Below are positions 44,949 to 53,267 of a DNA stretch of 64,000 nt, one piece after another; the first letter of the stretch is position 1; the number at the start of each line of letters is the position of its first letter. The notes under the pieces were generated by a model, which was given only the letters and a program-made list of their open reading frames with translations, did not search any database and had not been told where the DNA came from. The position numbers and the translations under genes are program-made. Source of the DNA: Vibrionaceae bacterium (GTDB lineage Bacteria > Pseudomonadota > Gammaproteobacteria > Enterobacterales > Vibrionaceae); the NCBI GenBank assembly GCA_018222805.1, contig JAAEZQ010000003.1, forward strand, positions 238,278 to 302,277, read 5' to 3'.

Positions 44949-47804
44949 TTACGCTTTACGAATGTTACATAGGGTTACTTTGGTTTCCTGCATCAGGGTA
45001 ACCGGGTCGTAACCGTAGGTGGTTGCTGTGTTGGCAGACTCACCGCTTACATACGGTTGTGTACCTTCAGGGTATTTAGGGCGAAGATCTTCACCTTCAA
45101 ACTCACCACCAAAGTGGAACGGAATAAATGCCAGTCCTGGTTTCACACGACGAGTGACCATCGCTTTCACCTTGATTCGGCCTTTCTCCGCGCCTTCAAC
45201 CCAAACATCATCCCCATCTTTAAAACCAAGATCGTTAGCGTCTTTCGGGTTTACTTCTACAAACATCTCTTGTTGAAGCTCCGCCAACCAAGGGTTTGAA
45301 CGAGTTTCATCACCGCCGCCTTCGTATTCAACTAAGCGACCAGAAGTCAGAACAATTGGGTACTCGCCAGATTTGTCTTGGTCCTGAATGGATTTGTATA
45401 ACGTCGGAACACGGAAAATCGCCTCTTTGTCTTCCCAAGTTGGGTAGTCCGTTACAAGGTCACGCCTAGGTGTGTAGAGCGGTTCACGGTGTAGTGGAAC
45501 ACGATCTGGGAATGTCCAAACAATCGCACGAGCTTTCGCGTTACCAAATGGAATACAGCCATGTGCGATAGCGACACGCTGAATACCGCCAGACAAGTCG
45601 GTTTTCCAGTTTTTGCCTTCTGCCGCGACTTTCTCTTCGGCTGTCAGGTCATCCCACCATCCTAGTTGTTTTAACAGTTTATCGGTGAATTCAGGGTAAC
45701 CATCTTTGATCTCACTGCCTTTCGAGTAGCTGTCTTCGGCTAGCAGGTTTTTACCTTCAAATTCCACACCAAAGCGTGTACGGAAGTTACCACCACCTTC
45801 AGCAACGGTTTTAGAAGTATCGTACAGGATGTGCGTGCCCGGATGTCCCATCTCTGGCGTACCCCAACATGGCCAAGGTAGACCGTAGGTTTCACCATTG
45901 ATTGGTCCACCCTCTGCTTCAAGCGTGGTTTTATGGAATGTGTGCCAGTTTTGTTGGTGCGCTTTGAGACGCTCCGGACTCTGACCTGTGTAACCGATCG
46001 TCCACATACCTTTGTTGAATTCACGAGTCAGATCTTCAATCAGAGGCTGGTTGTTTTCTACACGAATGTTTTTGAAAAGTAGATCGTCGAAGCCAAGCTT
46101 TTTCGACAACAGGTACATGATCTCGTGGTCTGGTTTTGACTCAAACAAAGGTTCGACAACCTGATCGCGCCACTGCAAAGAACGGTTAGATGCTGTTACA
46201 CTGCCGTAAGTCTCGAATTGGGTCGTAGCAGGAAGCAGGTATACACCATCCGTGCGATCGTTCATTACCGCTGCAACCGTTGGGTATGGGTCAACGATGA
46301 CCATCATATCCAGTTTCTGCATCGCCTTTTTCATCTCAACACCACGTGTTTGAGAGTTCACGGCGTGTCCCCAATAGAACATGGCTCGAATGTTTTCACG
46401 CTGACGAATGTTGTCTTTGTCTTCTAACACACCGTCGATCCAACGCGATACCGGAATACCAGCGCTGTGCATTGGTTTTTGACCGCCATACTCGTTGTCA
46501 TCAAAACGGGCTTTGATCCACTCGTAATCGATGTCCCAAACTTTTGACCAGTGACGCCAAGAACCTTCGGAAAGGCCATAATAGCCTGGTAATGTATCGG
46601 CAAGAACACCAAGGTCGGTTGCACCCTGTACGTTATCGTGACCACGGAAAATGTTAGCACCGCCGCCAGACTTACCGATGTTGCCTAGCGCAAGCTCTAG
46701 GACACAGTAAGCGCGAGTGTTGTTGTTACCTGTGGTATGTTGAGTACCTCCCATACACCATACAACACAGCCCGGACGGTTTTCAGAAAGTAGTTTCGCG
46801 GTTTGATAAACGTCTTCTTCGCTTACGCCTGATACGCGCTCAACTTCTGCTGGTGTCCACTTCGCCACTTCAGCACGGATTTCATCCATACCAAATACAC
46901 GTTGACGGATAAACTCTTTGTCTTCCCATTGATTTTCAAACACGTGCCACAATACACCCCAAATGAAAGCGACATCTGAACCTGGACGAAGAGAGACATA
47001 GTGATCGGATTTTGCAGCAGTACGGGTACGACGAGGATCCGCCACCACGATCTTACAGTTGTTTTTCTCTTTTGCGATCAGAATGTGTTGCATCGCAACT
47101 GGGTGTGCTTCTGCAGGGTTAGAGCCAATGAAAAGCATAGACTTACAGTTATGCATGTCATTGAAAGAGTTCGTCATTGCACCATAGCCCCAGGTGTTTG
47201 CTACACCCGCTACCGTGGTTGAGTGACAGATACGCGCTTGGTGGTCAACGTTATTTGTGCCCCAAAGTGACGCCATTTTTCGGAATAGGTACGCCTGCTC
47301 GTTACTGTGCTTAGCACTGCCTAAGAAGTAAACAGAGTCAGGGCCGGATTCTTTACGGATATCCAATACCTTGGTACCAATTTCTTCAATTGCTTCGTCC
47401 CAAGACAGCTTTTTCCACTTACCGTTTTCAAGCTTCATTGGGTATTTTAGGCGACGTTCACCATGGCCATGTTCACGCAGCGCCGCGCCCTTAGCACAGT
47501 GTCCACCAGCGTTAAATGGGTGATCAAAAGCTGGTTCCTGACCGGTCCAAACTCCATTTTGAACTTCAGCGTAAATACCACAGCCTACCGAACAGTGAGA
47601 ACAGATGGTGCGTTTCACTTCGGTTTTCGCTTCAGGGTCGACAGTTTTCGCTTGCGCTTTTTTCATCATGCCCGGAGCAAACAGACTTGCACCGACAACA
47701 GCGCCACCAGCAGCAAATGAGGTGTTTTTCATAAATGCGCGACGCGAAATGCCGAGTTGGTTCGTTTCTTTGCTCACACTGTCGGAGCGTTTGACAAGTT
47801 TCAT
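44949..47804 (-). CDS. fdhA: formate dehydrogenase catalytic subunit, cysteine type, Tat-exported
   Basis: Oxidises formate to CO2 at a molybdenum or tungsten bis-MGD centre in the periplasm. The 951 residues begin with a twin-arginine signal (SRRAFMK at 20-26), then a 4Fe-4S site with Cys68, 71, 75 and 103. The metal ligand is Cys193 (ARICHSTTV), where E. coli FdnG has selenocysteine, and the rest of the catalytic pattern (GYGAMTNSF) is kept. The gene therefore needs no SECIS. Placement beside tungstate transport genes suggests a tungsten or Mo/W enzyme, which is inference. Confidence 0.95.
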   Translation of the reverse strand: MKLVKRSDSVSKETNQLGISRRAFMKNTSFAAGGAVVGASLFAPGMMKKAQAKTVDPEAKTEVKRTICSHCSVGCGIYAEVQNGVWTGQEPAFDHPFNAGGHCAKGAALREHGHGERRLKYPMKLENGKWKKLSWDEAIEEIGTKVLDIRKESGPDSVYFLGSAKHSNEQAYLFRKMASLWGTNNVDHQARICHSTTVAGVANTWGYGAMTNSFNDMHNCKSMLFIGSNPAEAHPVAMQHILIAKEKNNCKIVVADPRRTRTAAKSDHYVSLRPGSDVAFIWGVLWHVFENQWEDKEFIRQRVFGMDEIRAEVAKWTPAEVERVSGVSEEDVYQTAKLLSENRPGCVVWCMGGTQHTTGNNNTRAYCVLELALGNIGKSGGGANIFRGHDNVQGATDLGVLADTLPGYYGLSEGSWRHWSKVWDIDYEWIKARFDDNEYGGQKPMHSAGIPVSRWIDGVLEDKDNIRQRENIRAMFYWGHAVNSQTRGVEMKKAMQKLDMMVIVDPYPTVAAVMNDRTDGVYLLPATTQFETYGSVTASNRSLQWRDQVVEPLFESKPDHEIMYLLSKKLGFDDLLFKNIRVENNQPLIEDLTREFNKGMWTIGYTGQSPERLKAHQQNWHTFHKTTLEAEGGPINGETYGLPWPCWGTPEMGHPGTHILYDTSKTVAEGGGNFRTRFGVEFEGKNLLAEDSYSKGSEIKDGYPEFTDKLLKQLGWWDDLTAEEKVAAEGKNWKTDLSGGIQRVAIAHGCIPFGNAKARAIVWTFPDRVPLHREPLYTPRRDLVTDYPTWEDKEAIFRVPTLYKSIQDQDKSGEYPIVLTSGRLVEYEGGGDETRSNPWLAELQQEMFVEVNPKDANDLGFKDGDDVWVEGAEKGRIKVKAMVTRRVKPGLAFIPFHFGGEFEGEDLRPKYPEGTQPYVSGESANTATTYGYDPVTLMQETKVTLCNIRKA

Positions 47805-47814
47805 CTCTTACCTC

Positions 47815-48018
47815 CTAAAGTGTGTCGTAGTAATCACGAATGTGTTGAGTTTCACGGTACCCTTTCTTCTTCACGTCTTTTTCAGAAGACTCAACGGTTT
47901 CCGACGCGTTTGCCACTTTCGTGGTTCCTGCGATGACGGCACCAGCAACGGCAGCGGTTGTGAAGCCTTTCAATAGCTCCCTGCGGCTTGAGTTTATTTC
48001 TTTATTATCTTTCATCAT
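47815..48018 (-). CDS. fdhX: small Tat-signal protein of formate dehydrogenase operons (FdhX type)
   Basis: A 67-residue protein with a twin-arginine signal (SSRRELLKGF), a hydrophobic stretch (AAVAGAVIAG) and a short polar tail ending in HIRDYYDTL. Proteins of this type occur just upstream of fdhA in Vibrio, Shewanella and others and are needed for or assist Fdh maturation; the mechanism is unknown. Start ATGs at 48018 and 48015 are both possible. It is 10 bases upstream of fdhA. Confidence 0.85.
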   Translation of the reverse strand: MMKDNKEINSSRRELLKGFTTAAVAGAVIAGTTKVANASETVESSEKDVKKKGYRETQHIRDYYDTL

Positions 48019-48088
48019 TGCTTCCTTACCTTCCGGTAGATCTTTGGAGGATCATGCCTCTCTATCGATATGACTTTGTACTGCTTGA

Positions 48089-48715
48089 TTACTCGTAATC
48101 AGTGACGTTTTTCACATCAATTTTTAATTTGGCTTTACTGCTCTTTGTATTCTCGCTAAATCGAACCTGTTCAAGCGTTAGAAAGGCGTTGCAAAGCTGA
48201 GCGGCTGGTTTATAGAAGTTTGCACTTTCTGCATTTTCTAACTGACGAGTGAATGCGCTAAACCAAGGGGCGAGATGTTTGTTAAACACTGCTTGTTGCA
48301 AGCCCTCTTCTTCGTCAGTCAGCATGGCCATGACTTCACAAAGTGCTGAAATGTGATCTTCGGGTTCTTTCACGTTTTCAGCGCGCTCTATGCCCAGTAA
48401 ATCTAAATCGTGACGAATATCCGCTAGCGGCTTTTCCATCATTGAGCCTGTGCGGTGCCATGATCCAAATGGAACGACTTCACCACGACCAATACCGATA
48501 AAGAGATCTTGATATTCATCTTCAAGTGTTTCTCGGTCCGCTTTTTCAGCCGCTAGCTGAAGCGCAATCCAAGCTTGTTGCATTGCACTTGCCGAAGGTT
48601 CCACTTCCAGAGACTTAAGAAACTCAAGCATCTCTTCTGTTGGCGCACTGCGAAAAAGCGCCGATAAAATCAGGTATATTTCTGTTCTCAGTGTTTGTTC
48701 TTGCTGTTTTTCCAC
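48089..48715 (-). CDS. TorD-family chaperone of the formate dehydrogenase operon
   Basis: A cytoplasmic all-helical chaperone of 208 residues that in related systems binds the Tat signal of a molybdoenzyme and assists cofactor insertion before export. It shows the family pattern EDEYQDLFIGIGRGEVVPFGSWH (about residues 65-87) and the EPEDHISALCEVMAML helix. It lies between the ferredoxin-like gene (9 bases upstream) and fdhX. The likely client is FdhA. Confidence 0.88.
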   Translation of the reverse strand: MEKQQEQTLRTEIYLILSALFRSAPTEEMLEFLKSLEVEPSASAMQQAWIALQLAAEKADRETLEDEYQDLFIGIGRGEVVPFGSWHRTGSMMEKPLADIRHDLDLLGIERAENVKEPEDHISALCEVMAMLTDEEEGLQQAVFNKHLAPWFSAFTRQLENAESANFYKPAAQLCNAFLTLEQVRFSENTKSSKAKLKIDVKNVTDYE

Positions 48716-48724
48716 TGTGAGCTC

Positions 48725-50386
48725 CTAATACTTGAGTTGTTTCATTGGATCAGAGGCCATCGACTCAAACATATCGACCACGCGGCAGTCTTCACACATG
48801 GCGATACGGTTGATAGCGGCTTCATCAGTAAAATGAGAATGTCCACGTAGCTTGTTTTGCAACATGTCGATCATGGATTGAGGTGCGAAAGGTTTGTGGC
48901 AACGAAGACACTCAGCCGCTTTCTCTTGGTGAATGACGACTGCTTTCTGACGTTCTTCTTTCACCCAGTTCATGCGAGGCGTTAGCGTAAGTACATTTTC
49001 TGGACACGCTTTTTCACATAAGCCACATTGAACACAATCTTGTTCAACAAATTTAAGAGACGGAGACTGACCATCAGTATGTAATGCGCGAGTCGGACAC
49101 ACAGCGACACAACTCATGCACAAGGTACAATCTTTGCTCTCACAAGAAACCGAGCCATAAGGTGCATTGCCCGGTAGTTCAACGGTTTTATCGACAGGAA
49201 TACGCGAGGAAGATAATGCGTCTAGCGCGTTAAACAGGCGCTGACGTTTATTGCCTTGTAGTTCGCCTACCGCTAAATCGAAGGAATCTGTACACAGTGT
49301 CGGTGCACCCTCACGCAGAGATTCCAAATACAAGATATCGATGGTTTCTTTTGCAATGCCAAGTTGATCAAGCAATTCTTGTGCAATACCGACTTCACTA
49401 TTAAGTACGCGCAAAATGGTTGGCGGCATAAAACGTGAAGCCGCAAACAGAACCTGAGTCGCTCCGTTCACAAGCGCAGCAAACCAAGTATCGATACCAA
49501 CAGATGGCAACTCTTCAACCACAATAGGAATGACGTTATCTGGAAGCGCTTTTAAAGCCATTACGTTGTACGTTTCATGGCGTGAACTACAAATCAGCAC
49601 GATAGGATCGACGCCACCTGCTTTTTCATAATTAGCTAACGTACGTTCGATGAACTTTTGTGTATCTTCTGGATTTGGGAGTGCGTAATGAATTGCTTCT
49701 GTAGGACATGCTGTTGCACAAGTTCCGACACCCTGACACAGGTATGGGTTAATCTCGATACGATGTCCTGTTTTAGGACTACCTTCACTGGATAGTGCAC
49801 CCGCCGGACAGGCATCAACACAACGCTCACAACCTTTTACGCCTCGAGAACTGTGCGCACACAAGTCGGTATCTAAACGGAAAAACTTGGGTTTATCAAA
49901 CGTCCCCATTAACGTCGGGATTTCTTCCAGTGCCTCTGCTAATTTTGGGTAACCACGTCCGACGGGGTAATAACCCGGCGCTGGAACTTCTTCAGGCATA
50001 CAGCTGTTAAGGCAAAGATCGAGAACAACGTCAAAACAATCAGTATTAATAGCAATTTTAGCTAGATTGTTCGTTGAGCCATTATTTTCGATAAGTACTT
50101 CAAATGTACCCAGGAAGCCAGAAACCTGAACTGAGTTTGCATAGTAAAGCTCTCGATTGGTCCCCTTTTCTCCATCGGTAGAAAGTAACGTAAGGCTGTT
50201 CATTTGTGACAGCTGCGTTGCAGCACTTTCAATGATCGCCGTCGGGCCAACGATTAACGTATTACCGCCGCTTTCGTAGCTCACCGTCGGCGGGATCAGG
50301 TTTGTCAACTCGATGGTATTTTCAAAAGCGTATAGCCGTGCTTTGCCGTTACTGGAAGTCGTTTGTTCTAATAGTTGTTTCAACAT
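48725..50386 (-). CDS. multi-4Fe-4S ferredoxin-type protein of the formate dehydrogenase operon
   Basis: A 553-residue soluble iron-sulfur protein heading the fdh operon. Two ferredoxin pairs are visible: around residues 190-235 (CERCVDACP and CQGVGTCATACP) and around 430-470 (CTLCMSCVAVCP and CVQCGLCEKACP). A C-terminal region has two more CxxC pairs (CLRCHKPF, CEDCRVV). The central part looks like a domain for protein interaction. It probably acts in electron supply or cluster delivery during Fdh biogenesis, which is an inference from position. No signal peptide is seen. Confidence 0.85.
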   Translation of the reverse strand: MLKQLLEQTTSSNGKARLYAFENTIELTNLIPPTVSYESGGNTLIVGPTAIIESAATQLSQMNSLTLLSTDGEKGTNRELYYANSVQVSGFLGTFEVLIENNGSTNNLAKIAINTDCFDVVLDLCLNSCMPEEVPAPGYYPVGRGYPKLAEALEEIPTLMGTFDKPKFFRLDTDLCAHSSRGVKGCERCVDACPAGALSSEGSPKTGHRIEINPYLCQGVGTCATACPTEAIHYALPNPEDTQKFIERTLANYEKAGGVDPIVLICSSRHETYNVMALKALPDNVIPIVVEELPSVGIDTWFAALVNGATQVLFAASRFMPPTILRVLNSEVGIAQELLDQLGIAKETIDILYLESLREGAPTLCTDSFDLAVGELQGNKRQRLFNALDALSSSRIPVDKTVELPGNAPYGSVSCESKDCTLCMSCVAVCPTRALHTDGQSPSLKFVEQDCVQCGLCEKACPENVLTLTPRMNWVKEERQKAVVIHQEKAAECLRCHKPFAPQSMIDMLQNKLRGHSHFTDEAAINRIAMCEDCRVVDMFESMASDPMKQLKY

Positions 50387-50556
50387 TGCTCATTTCCATT
50401 TATCTATATGGATAATCTTCCATCTTTCATTGTAGTTAGCGCGGTAGATTCTGCTGATGGGCTTATAAAAAAGCTGATTTGTCTGGACCATCACGGCCCA
50501 TAGCAAAATGCAAACAATCGATAAATCTACAAGAAAATTGGTAATAGCAGCCTATC

Positions 50557-50572
50557 AGCAAGCATCATGCCA
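50557..50572 (-). promoter_or_regulatory. sigma-54 promoter of the fdh operon
   Basis: On the minus strand TGGCAT-GATGC-TTGCT, a near-consensus -24/-12 element. Predicted start near 50546, leaving a leader of about 160 bases before the ferredoxin-type gene. The remaining gap to 50690 holds the activator-type palindrome and the terminator of the DUF3306 gene. Confidence 0.85.
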
Positions 50573-50634
50573 ATTTTAATATCCATTATATTCAATAAGT
50601 TAGAAATGATTAGGCGAGATTTATGTAGCAAAAA

Positions 50635-50665
50635 AGCCGGATGAGACAATATGTCCCACCCGGCT
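50635..50665 (-). terminator. rho-independent terminator of DUF3305-DUF3306, overlapping an activator site
   Basis: On the minus strand AGCCGG, an inner imperfect stem GGGACA-TAT-TGTCTC, and CCGGCT with a T run. The inner stem is the activator-type palindrome described at 50643-50657. Confidence 0.88.
50643..50657. promoter_or_regulatory. putative activator site upstream of the fdh operon
   Basis: On the minus strand GGGACA-TAT-TGTCTC, matching the GGGACA-N3-TGTACC palindromes before tupA. Its centre is 78 bases from the -24 end of the fdh sigma-54 box, exactly as at tupA. Confidence 0.65.
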
Positions 50666-50690
50666 CGTTGAGTGCTTAGTCAAAATGTAC

Positions 50691-51329
50691 CTATTTATTG
50701 TATGGTATATTTTGTCCTACTTGTTCAGATACCGATGATACCGATGATACCGATTCTTCTGAAGTGCCACTTTTATCAGTGACTGTACATTTATACAGCT
50801 CACCTTCATTTGGAGGAAATTCGGCGATTTCTCGCTCTGTTTCATCAACATCGGAAGCTTCTGTTTGAACAGCGGCTATCTCATCCTCTTCTATTGATAT
50901 GTCTGATGTGCTGTCTTCTGTTTTATCTTTAACCCAGTCTCTCAATGTTTCCGCAACCCCCTCTGAAAGTGACTTCAAATTACTGTAATCGTCATCGTAA
51001 TCGTCTAACCCATCACGGACATTAAACTCTTCTGATAAAAACAATTTACGCAAAGCGGCTTTTTTTACGCTTTCTGACGCCTCTGAAACCAATAGATTCG
51101 CAATAGACATCTCTTGCGGTTTTTGCTCGTCAGCGTCAGCAGTCGTTTCACTTTCTTCTGTCGTCAACTCATCTTCAGATAAGTATTTATCGGGGACAAC
51201 ACCAGCTTTAGGACTTTCTTCGACTTCGCTTTCTGTCTCGTCACTTAGCTTAGCGTCTTCTTGATTATTGTTAGATTCTTCTAACTTACGTTTTGACCAA
51301 CGGCTTAAAAAATCATGACTAGTTGCCAT
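50691..51329 (-). CDS. DUF3306 protein
   Basis: A 212-residue acidic, largely disordered protein with the family start MATSHDFLSRWSKRKLEES and a short conserved middle (FNVRDGLDDYDDDYSNLKSL). DUF3306 genes occur with DUF3305, TorD-like and formate dehydrogenase genes in many proteobacteria and are taken to be maturation factors. Its start overlaps the DUF3305 end by 11 bases. The Glu/Asp/Ser-rich stretches make the C-terminal half low in complexity. Confidence 0.85.
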   Translation of the reverse strand: MATSHDFLSRWSKRKLEESNNNQEDAKLSDETESEVEESPKAGVVPDKYLSEDELTTEESETTADADEQKPQEMSIANLLVSEASESVKKAALRKLFLSEEFNVRDGLDDYDDDYSNLKSLSEGVAETLRDWVKDKTEDSTSDISIEEDEIAAVQTEASDVDETEREIAEFPPNEGELYKCTVTDKSGTSEESVSSVSSVSEQVGQNIPYNK

Positions 51330-51789
51330 TTGCTCTACCCGCTCCTTTGCGCTTCTTACCTTTCAACTCTAGCATTTCTCCATGGCGTCCGATAAAGGCC
51401 TCCATCCATGCTTGTACCGGTAATGGCATGTCATTAGATAAAACTAAATTGTCTCCATCCATATATCGAGCAGCTACGGCTTGAGAGGCAGTGAGAAGCT
51501 GTATCGCTGGCTTCTCATTGGAGTCTAGGTTGTCCATAACGAGAAAGAGTTTTGGGGTTTGAGAGCTAAGGTTAAATCGGTAATCAGTACGTTCATCTCT
51601 GTGTAATTGGAGAAGACAAATATCGGTGGTGTCTTCATTATTAGGCGTCAGTACAAATTGTGTTAGTTGCCATTGGGTGGTTACCCAGGCTCCTGTAATT
51701 ATTTCATGCTCAACCAGTTCTACGCCGATAGGCCATGAATCTTCGGTTTTCTCATATATGTTTTCTAACTCTTTATTATTGTCCGACAT
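51319..51789 (-). CDS. DUF3305 protein
   Basis: A 156-residue cytoplasmic protein. The segment VTTQWQLTQFVL followed by the FLVMDNLDSNEKPAIQLLTASQAVAARYMDGD core and the PMPVQAWMEAFIGRHGEM end are the DUF3305 pattern. Its role in formate dehydrogenase maturation is inferred from constant co-occurrence. It is the first gene of a two-gene operon with its own sigma-54 promoter. Confidence 0.87.
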   Translation of the reverse strand: MSDNNKELENIYEKTEDSWPIGVELVEHEIITGAWVTTQWQLTQFVLTPNNEDTTDICLLQLHRDERTDYRFNLSSQTPKLFLVMDNLDSNEKPAIQLLTASQAVAARYMDGDNLVLSNDMPLPVQAWMEAFIGRHGEMLELKGKKRKGAGRANGN

Positions 51790-51871
51790 AACTCACCCAA
51801 CTTGCTTTATTTGATTTGATTGGCGAAAAGGACATTCTGACCTATGCTTTCAAACCACGTTAGGTTTACGA

Positions 51872-51887
51872 AGCAATAAACGCGCCA
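51872..51887 (-). promoter_or_regulatory. sigma-54 promoter of DUF3305-DUF3306
   Basis: On the minus strand TGGCGC-GTTTA-TTGCT. Predicted start near 51861, about 72 bases before the DUF3305 ATG. Confidence 0.7.
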
Positions 51888-51950
51888 AATTAACCGCTGT
51901 ACTACTAAGAGAAGCGATAGATATAAATACTAAATTAGTCGAAACTCAAT

Positions 51951-51966
51951 GGGTTGCATGTGTCAT
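51951..51966. promoter_or_regulatory. degenerate activator-like element between divergent promoters
   Basis: GGGTTGCATGTGTCAT keeps the outer GGG and TGTC of the tup/fdh palindrome but has one extra base between them and poor inner matches. Its centre is 77-78 bases from the fdhD sigma-54 box. A separate palindrome GAGTG-AAT-CACTC is at 51998-52010. Confidence 0.3.
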
Positions 51967-52035
51967 TCCTGCGAACTCTCAATTTTTGTATTAAGCAGAG
52001 TGAATCACTCGCATTTTTTTCCTCAAACGCTATGT

Positions 52036-52051
52036 TGGAATGAGATTTGCT
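52036..52051 (+). promoter_or_regulatory. sigma-54 promoter of fdhD
   Basis: TGGAAT-GAGAT-TTGCT with correct spacing. Predicted start near 52062, 58 bases before the GTG of fdhD. It is divergent from the DUF3305 sigma-54 promoter, 148 bases away. Confidence 0.75.
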
Positions 52052-52119
52052 ATTCAACCTCTTATTAAACAGAAGAACCCTTGTGAGCGAGTAGCTCCTT
52101 CCCTGAACAGGACAAGACT

Positions 52120-52950
52120 GTGGTAAAACCAAATATTATTAAAACCAGTGAAAATCCCCTGCAGACTATCGAAGTCGATGTATACGACGAATATGGTGAA
52201 AAGCTGACGAAACAGATTGCCTGCGAAAGACCTCTTACCGTAATGCTGAACTGGAAAGAAATTGTGACGCTGATGACGATAGGCTCCCGTCCAGACGCCT
52301 TAGTCTTGGGCTACTTAAAGAATCAAAGCTTCTTATCTGATCCGGAAGCGATAGAGTCAGTCATTATTGATTGGGAAACGCATGCGGCAGCAGTGATCAC
52401 TAAAGAAAATACCGAGCATCTAGAAGGCGCATTGAAAAAGAAAACCGTCACCTCAGGTTGTGGCCAAGGCACCATGTACGGAAACGTGATGAAACAATTA
52501 GAGAACTATCAGGTTCCGCAAGTACCGCTTAAACAGTCAGAAATCTATGCAACGCTTGAAGCATTGACACATTACAACGATACATACCGAAAAGCAGGTG
52601 CGGTGCATGGATGTGCAATTTGTAAAGGGAACGAAGTGCTGTCGTTTGTGGAAGATGTTGGCCGTCACAACGCAGTTGATACGCTTGCCGGAGAGATGTG
52701 GTTAAATCAGGAAACGGGCGATGACAAAATATTCTATACAACAGGGCGCCTTACATCCGAGATGGTGATTAAAGTGGCTCAAATGGGCATCCCTGTTCTT
52801 CTTTCTCGCTCTGGTGTGACCCAGATGGGGTTAGATCTCGCCAGACAATACGGTATTACCACGATCGCGCGTGCAAAAGGGTTGCGTTTCCAAGTGTTCA
52901 CTGGCGCGGAAAAAATTCAGTTTGATGTAAAAGGCAGTAATAACGAATAA
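52120..52950 (+). CDS. fdhD: formate dehydrogenase sulfurtransferase FdhD
   Basis: Transfers sulfur to the bis-MGD cofactor, which formate dehydrogenases need for activity. The 276 residues carry the family segment VHGCAICKGNEVLSFVEDVGRHNAVDT and the TGRLTSEMVIKVAQMGIPVLLSRSG region. In the mobile loop E. coli has CGVCG; here the loop reads TSGCGQGTMYG with only one Cys. It starts with GTG after AGGACAA, under its own sigma-54 promoter. Confidence 0.93.
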   Translation: MVKPNIIKTSENPLQTIEVDVYDEYGEKLTKQIACERPLTVMLNWKEIVTLMTIGSRPDALVLGYLKNQSFLSDPEAIESVIIDWETHAAAVITKENTEHLEGALKKKTVTSGCGQGTMYGNVMKQLENYQVPQVPLKQSEIYATLEALTHYNDTYRKAGAVHGCAICKGNEVLSFVEDVGRHNAVDTLAGEMWLNQETGDDKIFYTTGRLTSEMVIKVAQMGIPVLLSRSGVTQMGLDLARQYGITTIARAKGLRFQVFTGAEKIQFDVKGSNNE

Positions 52951-53005
52951 TTCGCAAACGCACAGTTTGGTGTAAACTTACCTTGATCGTAGCCAATATG
53001 TGAAT

Positions 53006-53021
53006 GGGTATTTTTATTGCC
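53006..53021 (+). promoter_or_regulatory. possible weak sigma-54 promoter before a small membrane protein
   Basis: GGGTAT-TTTTA-TTGCC has GG and GC at the right spacing but misses the usual outer T and last base. Confidence 0.3.
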
Positions 53022-53076
53022 AATATTTACTGCGATTAGTATCGCTAATACCGTTTATTCACAAAGGATGTGAACT

Positions 53077-53196
53077 ATGAACAATGACCAGCTTTGGAAC
53101 TTTTTGCTCACTCCGAGTGGCATCATGGTTTCGATGATTATTACATTCGCTGTGGTTGGGATTTATGCTTACCTAACCGGTCAATTTAAGGATTAG
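53077..53196 (+). CDS. 39-residue single-helix membrane protein
   Basis: A small frame (MNNDQLWNFLLTPSGIMV...) with one membrane helix of about 18 residues (SGIMVSMIITFAVVGIYAYL) and a short polar tail. A good ribosome site AAAGGATGTGAACT precedes the ATG, and a terminator follows, so it is probably a real gene. It resembles the tiny DUF3149-type membrane proteins; that match is weak. It follows fdhD by 126 bases and may be part of the same programme. Confidence 0.65.
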   Translation: MNNDQLWNFLLTPSGIMVSMIITFAVVGIYAYLTGQFKD

Positions 53197-53208
53197 ACAT
53201 ACAAACGT

Positions 53209-53237
53209 AAAAAAAGACCTCTTTGTGAGGTCTTTTT
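53209..53237. terminator. bidirectional terminator between the small membrane-protein gene and ybiT
   Basis: AAAAAGACCTC / GAGGTCTTTTT with a short loop and T runs on both strands. Confidence 0.9.
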
Positions 53238-53267
53238 AGTTTTAAAAGGGTCGCTTTAGACGTTGTA

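Noticed and set aside
47224..47232. Possible selenocysteine codon at the FdhA metal-ligand position
   Set aside because: The codon reads Cys (ARICHSTTV) and no in-frame TGA occurs, so no selenocysteine is needed.
47605..47976. 123-codon plus-strand frame opposite fdhA/fdhX
   Set aside because: It is antisense to two well-supported genes and has no ribosome site.
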